In this document: positions 4,867-6,026 of the stretch, in pieces
Numbering within the stretch: position 1 is the stretch's first letter
Layout: every line of letters begins with the position of its first letter
NCBI GenBank assembly: GCA_021847625.1
Contig: JAJZQK010000244.1
Location: 1-6,026 of the forward strand
Source of the DNA: Chloroflexota bacterium
Lineage (GTDB): Bacteria; Chloroflexota; FW602-bin22; JAMCYS01
Length of the DNA stretch: 6,026 nucleotides
Direction of reading: 5' to 3'
Notes under the pieces: generated by a model
Seen by the model: the letters and a program-made list of their open reading frames with translations, nothing else
Told to the model about the DNA's origin: nothing
The model's database searches: none
Made by a program: the position numbers and the translations under genes

Positions 4867-6026
4867 ATGGACAAGAACGAACGGAACGGACTGCTGCCGC
4901 GCGCCAGCGGCATCCTAGCGCATCCTACCTCCCTCCCCGGACCCCATGGCATCGGCGACCTTGGCGCCGGCGCCTACGCGTTCTTGGACTTCTTGGTGAA
5001 GGGAGCGCAGCGGGTGTGGCAGATCCTCCCCTTGGGGCAGCCAGGCCTCGGCAATTCGCCGTACTCGGCCCTCTCTGCCTTCGCGGGCAACGCCCTCCTC
5101 GTATCCCTGGAACGGCTGCTGGACGAGGGGCTGCTGAGCGAGAGGGACTTGGCCGGCGGTCCGCGCTTCTCCGCAGATAATGTGGACTACGAGGTGGTGA
5201 CCCCCTACAAGCTAGCCATGCTCAGGCGGGCGTACGAGCGGTTCGCGCGGGCGGCGCCGCCGGCAATGCGCGAGGAATTCTCGGCGTTCCGCACCAAAGA
5301 GAGCGGCTGGCTGGGCGACTACGCGCTATTCATGGCCTTGAAGGCGGTCAACCACGGCGTGACCTGGAACGAGTTTGGACCGGCCCTGGCTAGGCGCGAG
5401 CCGGATGCCCTCGTGCAGGCCCATCGTGACCTCGCCGACGATATTACCTTCCACGAGTTCGTCCTGTACCAGTTCTTCCGCCAGTGGACGGCCCTGCGCC
5501 GCTACGCCAACGGCCGGGGGATACGGATAATGGGCGACATTCCGATTTTCGTCGCCTACGACAGCGCCGACGTGTGGGCCAACCAGGACCTGTTCTACCT
5601 TGACGAGAACGGCGACCCGACGGTCGTCGCCGGTGTGCCGCCCGATGCCTTCAGCGCTACGGGCCAGCGCTGGGGCAACCCGCTGTACCGGTGGGATGAA
5701 CTGGCCAGAACCGGCTACAAATGGTGGATCGAGCGCTTCCGCCAGACACTGGCGACGGTCGACTTCATGCGCGTCGACCACTTCAGGGGCTTTCAGGCCT
5801 ATTGGGAGGTGCCCGCCGAGGCGGAGACGGCGGAGCACGGGCGCTGGGTGGACGGCCCCGGCGAGGACCTGTTCCGGGTGGTTGGCAAGGAGCTGGGCCA
5901 GTTGCCTATCGTAATCGAAGACCTCGGCCTGATTACCGAGGACGTGATTGCGCTGCGCAAGAAGCTGGGCTACCCGGGGATGAAGGTGCTGCAGTTCGCC
6001 TTCGGCGACGATGAGCGCAACCCCTA
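4867..6026 (+). CDS. malQ: 4-alpha-glucanotransferase (amylomaltase, GH77), truncated by window end
   Basis: MalQ moves alpha-1,4-glucan segments between maltooligosaccharides in cytoplasmic maltodextrin and glycogen metabolism. The frame stays open to the window edge: 386 complete codons of a family of about 500. The N-terminus has R-A-S-G-I-L-A-H-P-T-S-L-P-G-P-H-G-I-G-D-L-G from about residue 11, then V-W-Q-I-L-P-L-G and G-N-S-P-Y-S. Further on are M222-G-D-I-P-I-F-V-A-Y-D-S-A-D-V-W, V-A-G-V-P-P-D at 254-260, and G-Q-R-W-G-N-P-L-Y to 274. The nucleophile is D304 in R-V-D-H-F-R-G and the acid/base is E351 in I-E-D-L-G; their 47-residue spacing equals D293/E340 of the Thermus enzyme. The third catalytic Asp lies beyond the window. 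An in-frame TGA directly precedes the ATG, so no earlier start is possible; the ribosome binding site is weak (TTGGTTGGG near 4854-4862). The gene has its own promoter and appears unconnected with hcp. Confidence 0.95.
   Translation, partial: MDKNERNGLLPRASGILAHPTSLPGPHGIGDLGAGAYAFLDFLVKGAQRVWQILPLGQPGLGNSPYSALSAFAGNALLVSLERLLDEGLLSERDLAGGPRFSADNVDYEVVTPYKLAMLRRAYERFARAAPPAMREEFSAFRTKESGWLGDYALFMALKAVNHGVTWNEFGPALARREPDALVQAHRDLADDITFHEFVLYQFFRQWTALRRYANGRGIRIMGDIPIFVAYDSADVWANQDLFYLDENGDPTVVAGVPPDAFSATGQRWGNPLYRWDELARTGYKWWIERFRQTLATVDFMRVDHFRGFQAYWEVPAEAETAEHGRWVDGPGEDLFRVVGKELGQLPIVIEDLGLITEDVIALRKKLGYPGMKVLQFAFGDDERNP

Overview
The window reads like chromosomal DNA of a GC-rich bacterium. 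Dispersed palindromic repeats in an intergenic gap and a class I (anaerobe-type) hybrid cluster protein suggest an anaerobic or microaerophilic lineage. A Chloroflexota/Dehalococcoidia-like source is a guess from general resemblance of the proteins and repeats; nothing here proves it. All recognisable genes lie on the + strand.

Layout. 1-319 is the C-terminal end of a short-chain dehydrogenase, cut by the window start just after its catalytic Tyr. 320-923 is a 604-bp gap with a possible terminator, a cluster of five palindromic repeats (three in a 61-bp tandem register), and a likely trxB promoter. 924-1925 is a complete thioredoxin reductase. 1926-2136 holds a possible terminator, then a strong sigma70-type promoter overlapped by an imperfect palindrome that looks like an operator. 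2137-2571 is an Rrf2-family regulator with a three-cysteine iron-sulphur motif (GTG start). 2572-2696 carries a second inverted repeat and a strong ribosome binding site. 2697-4349 is a complete hybrid cluster protein (Hcp, TTG start) with every expected cluster ligand. 4350-4866 is a non-coding gap with an 18-bp perfect hairpin, a two-tier hairpin, alternative hairpins and a good promoter. 4867-6026 is the first three quarters of a 4-alpha-glucanotransferase (malQ) that runs off the end.

How the genes may work together. The rrf2-hcp pair fits a known theme: an Fe-S Rrf2 regulator of the IscR/NsrR type senses nitric oxide, redox state or Fe-S status and controls Hcp, which handles NO or hydroxylamine. 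Two inverted repeats with the same GGT-N8-ACC skeleton, one on the rrf2 promoter and one before hcp, suggest one regulator for both, but this is inference. No Hcr-type reductase is visible beside hcp. The upstream thioredoxin reductase is a possible thiol-redox partner by proximity only, as it has its own promoter. The SDR and malQ look unrelated to this module.

I saw no tRNA, rRNA, insertion sequence, phage gene or convincing CRISPR array, and nothing that amounts to a clearly new multi-gene system.
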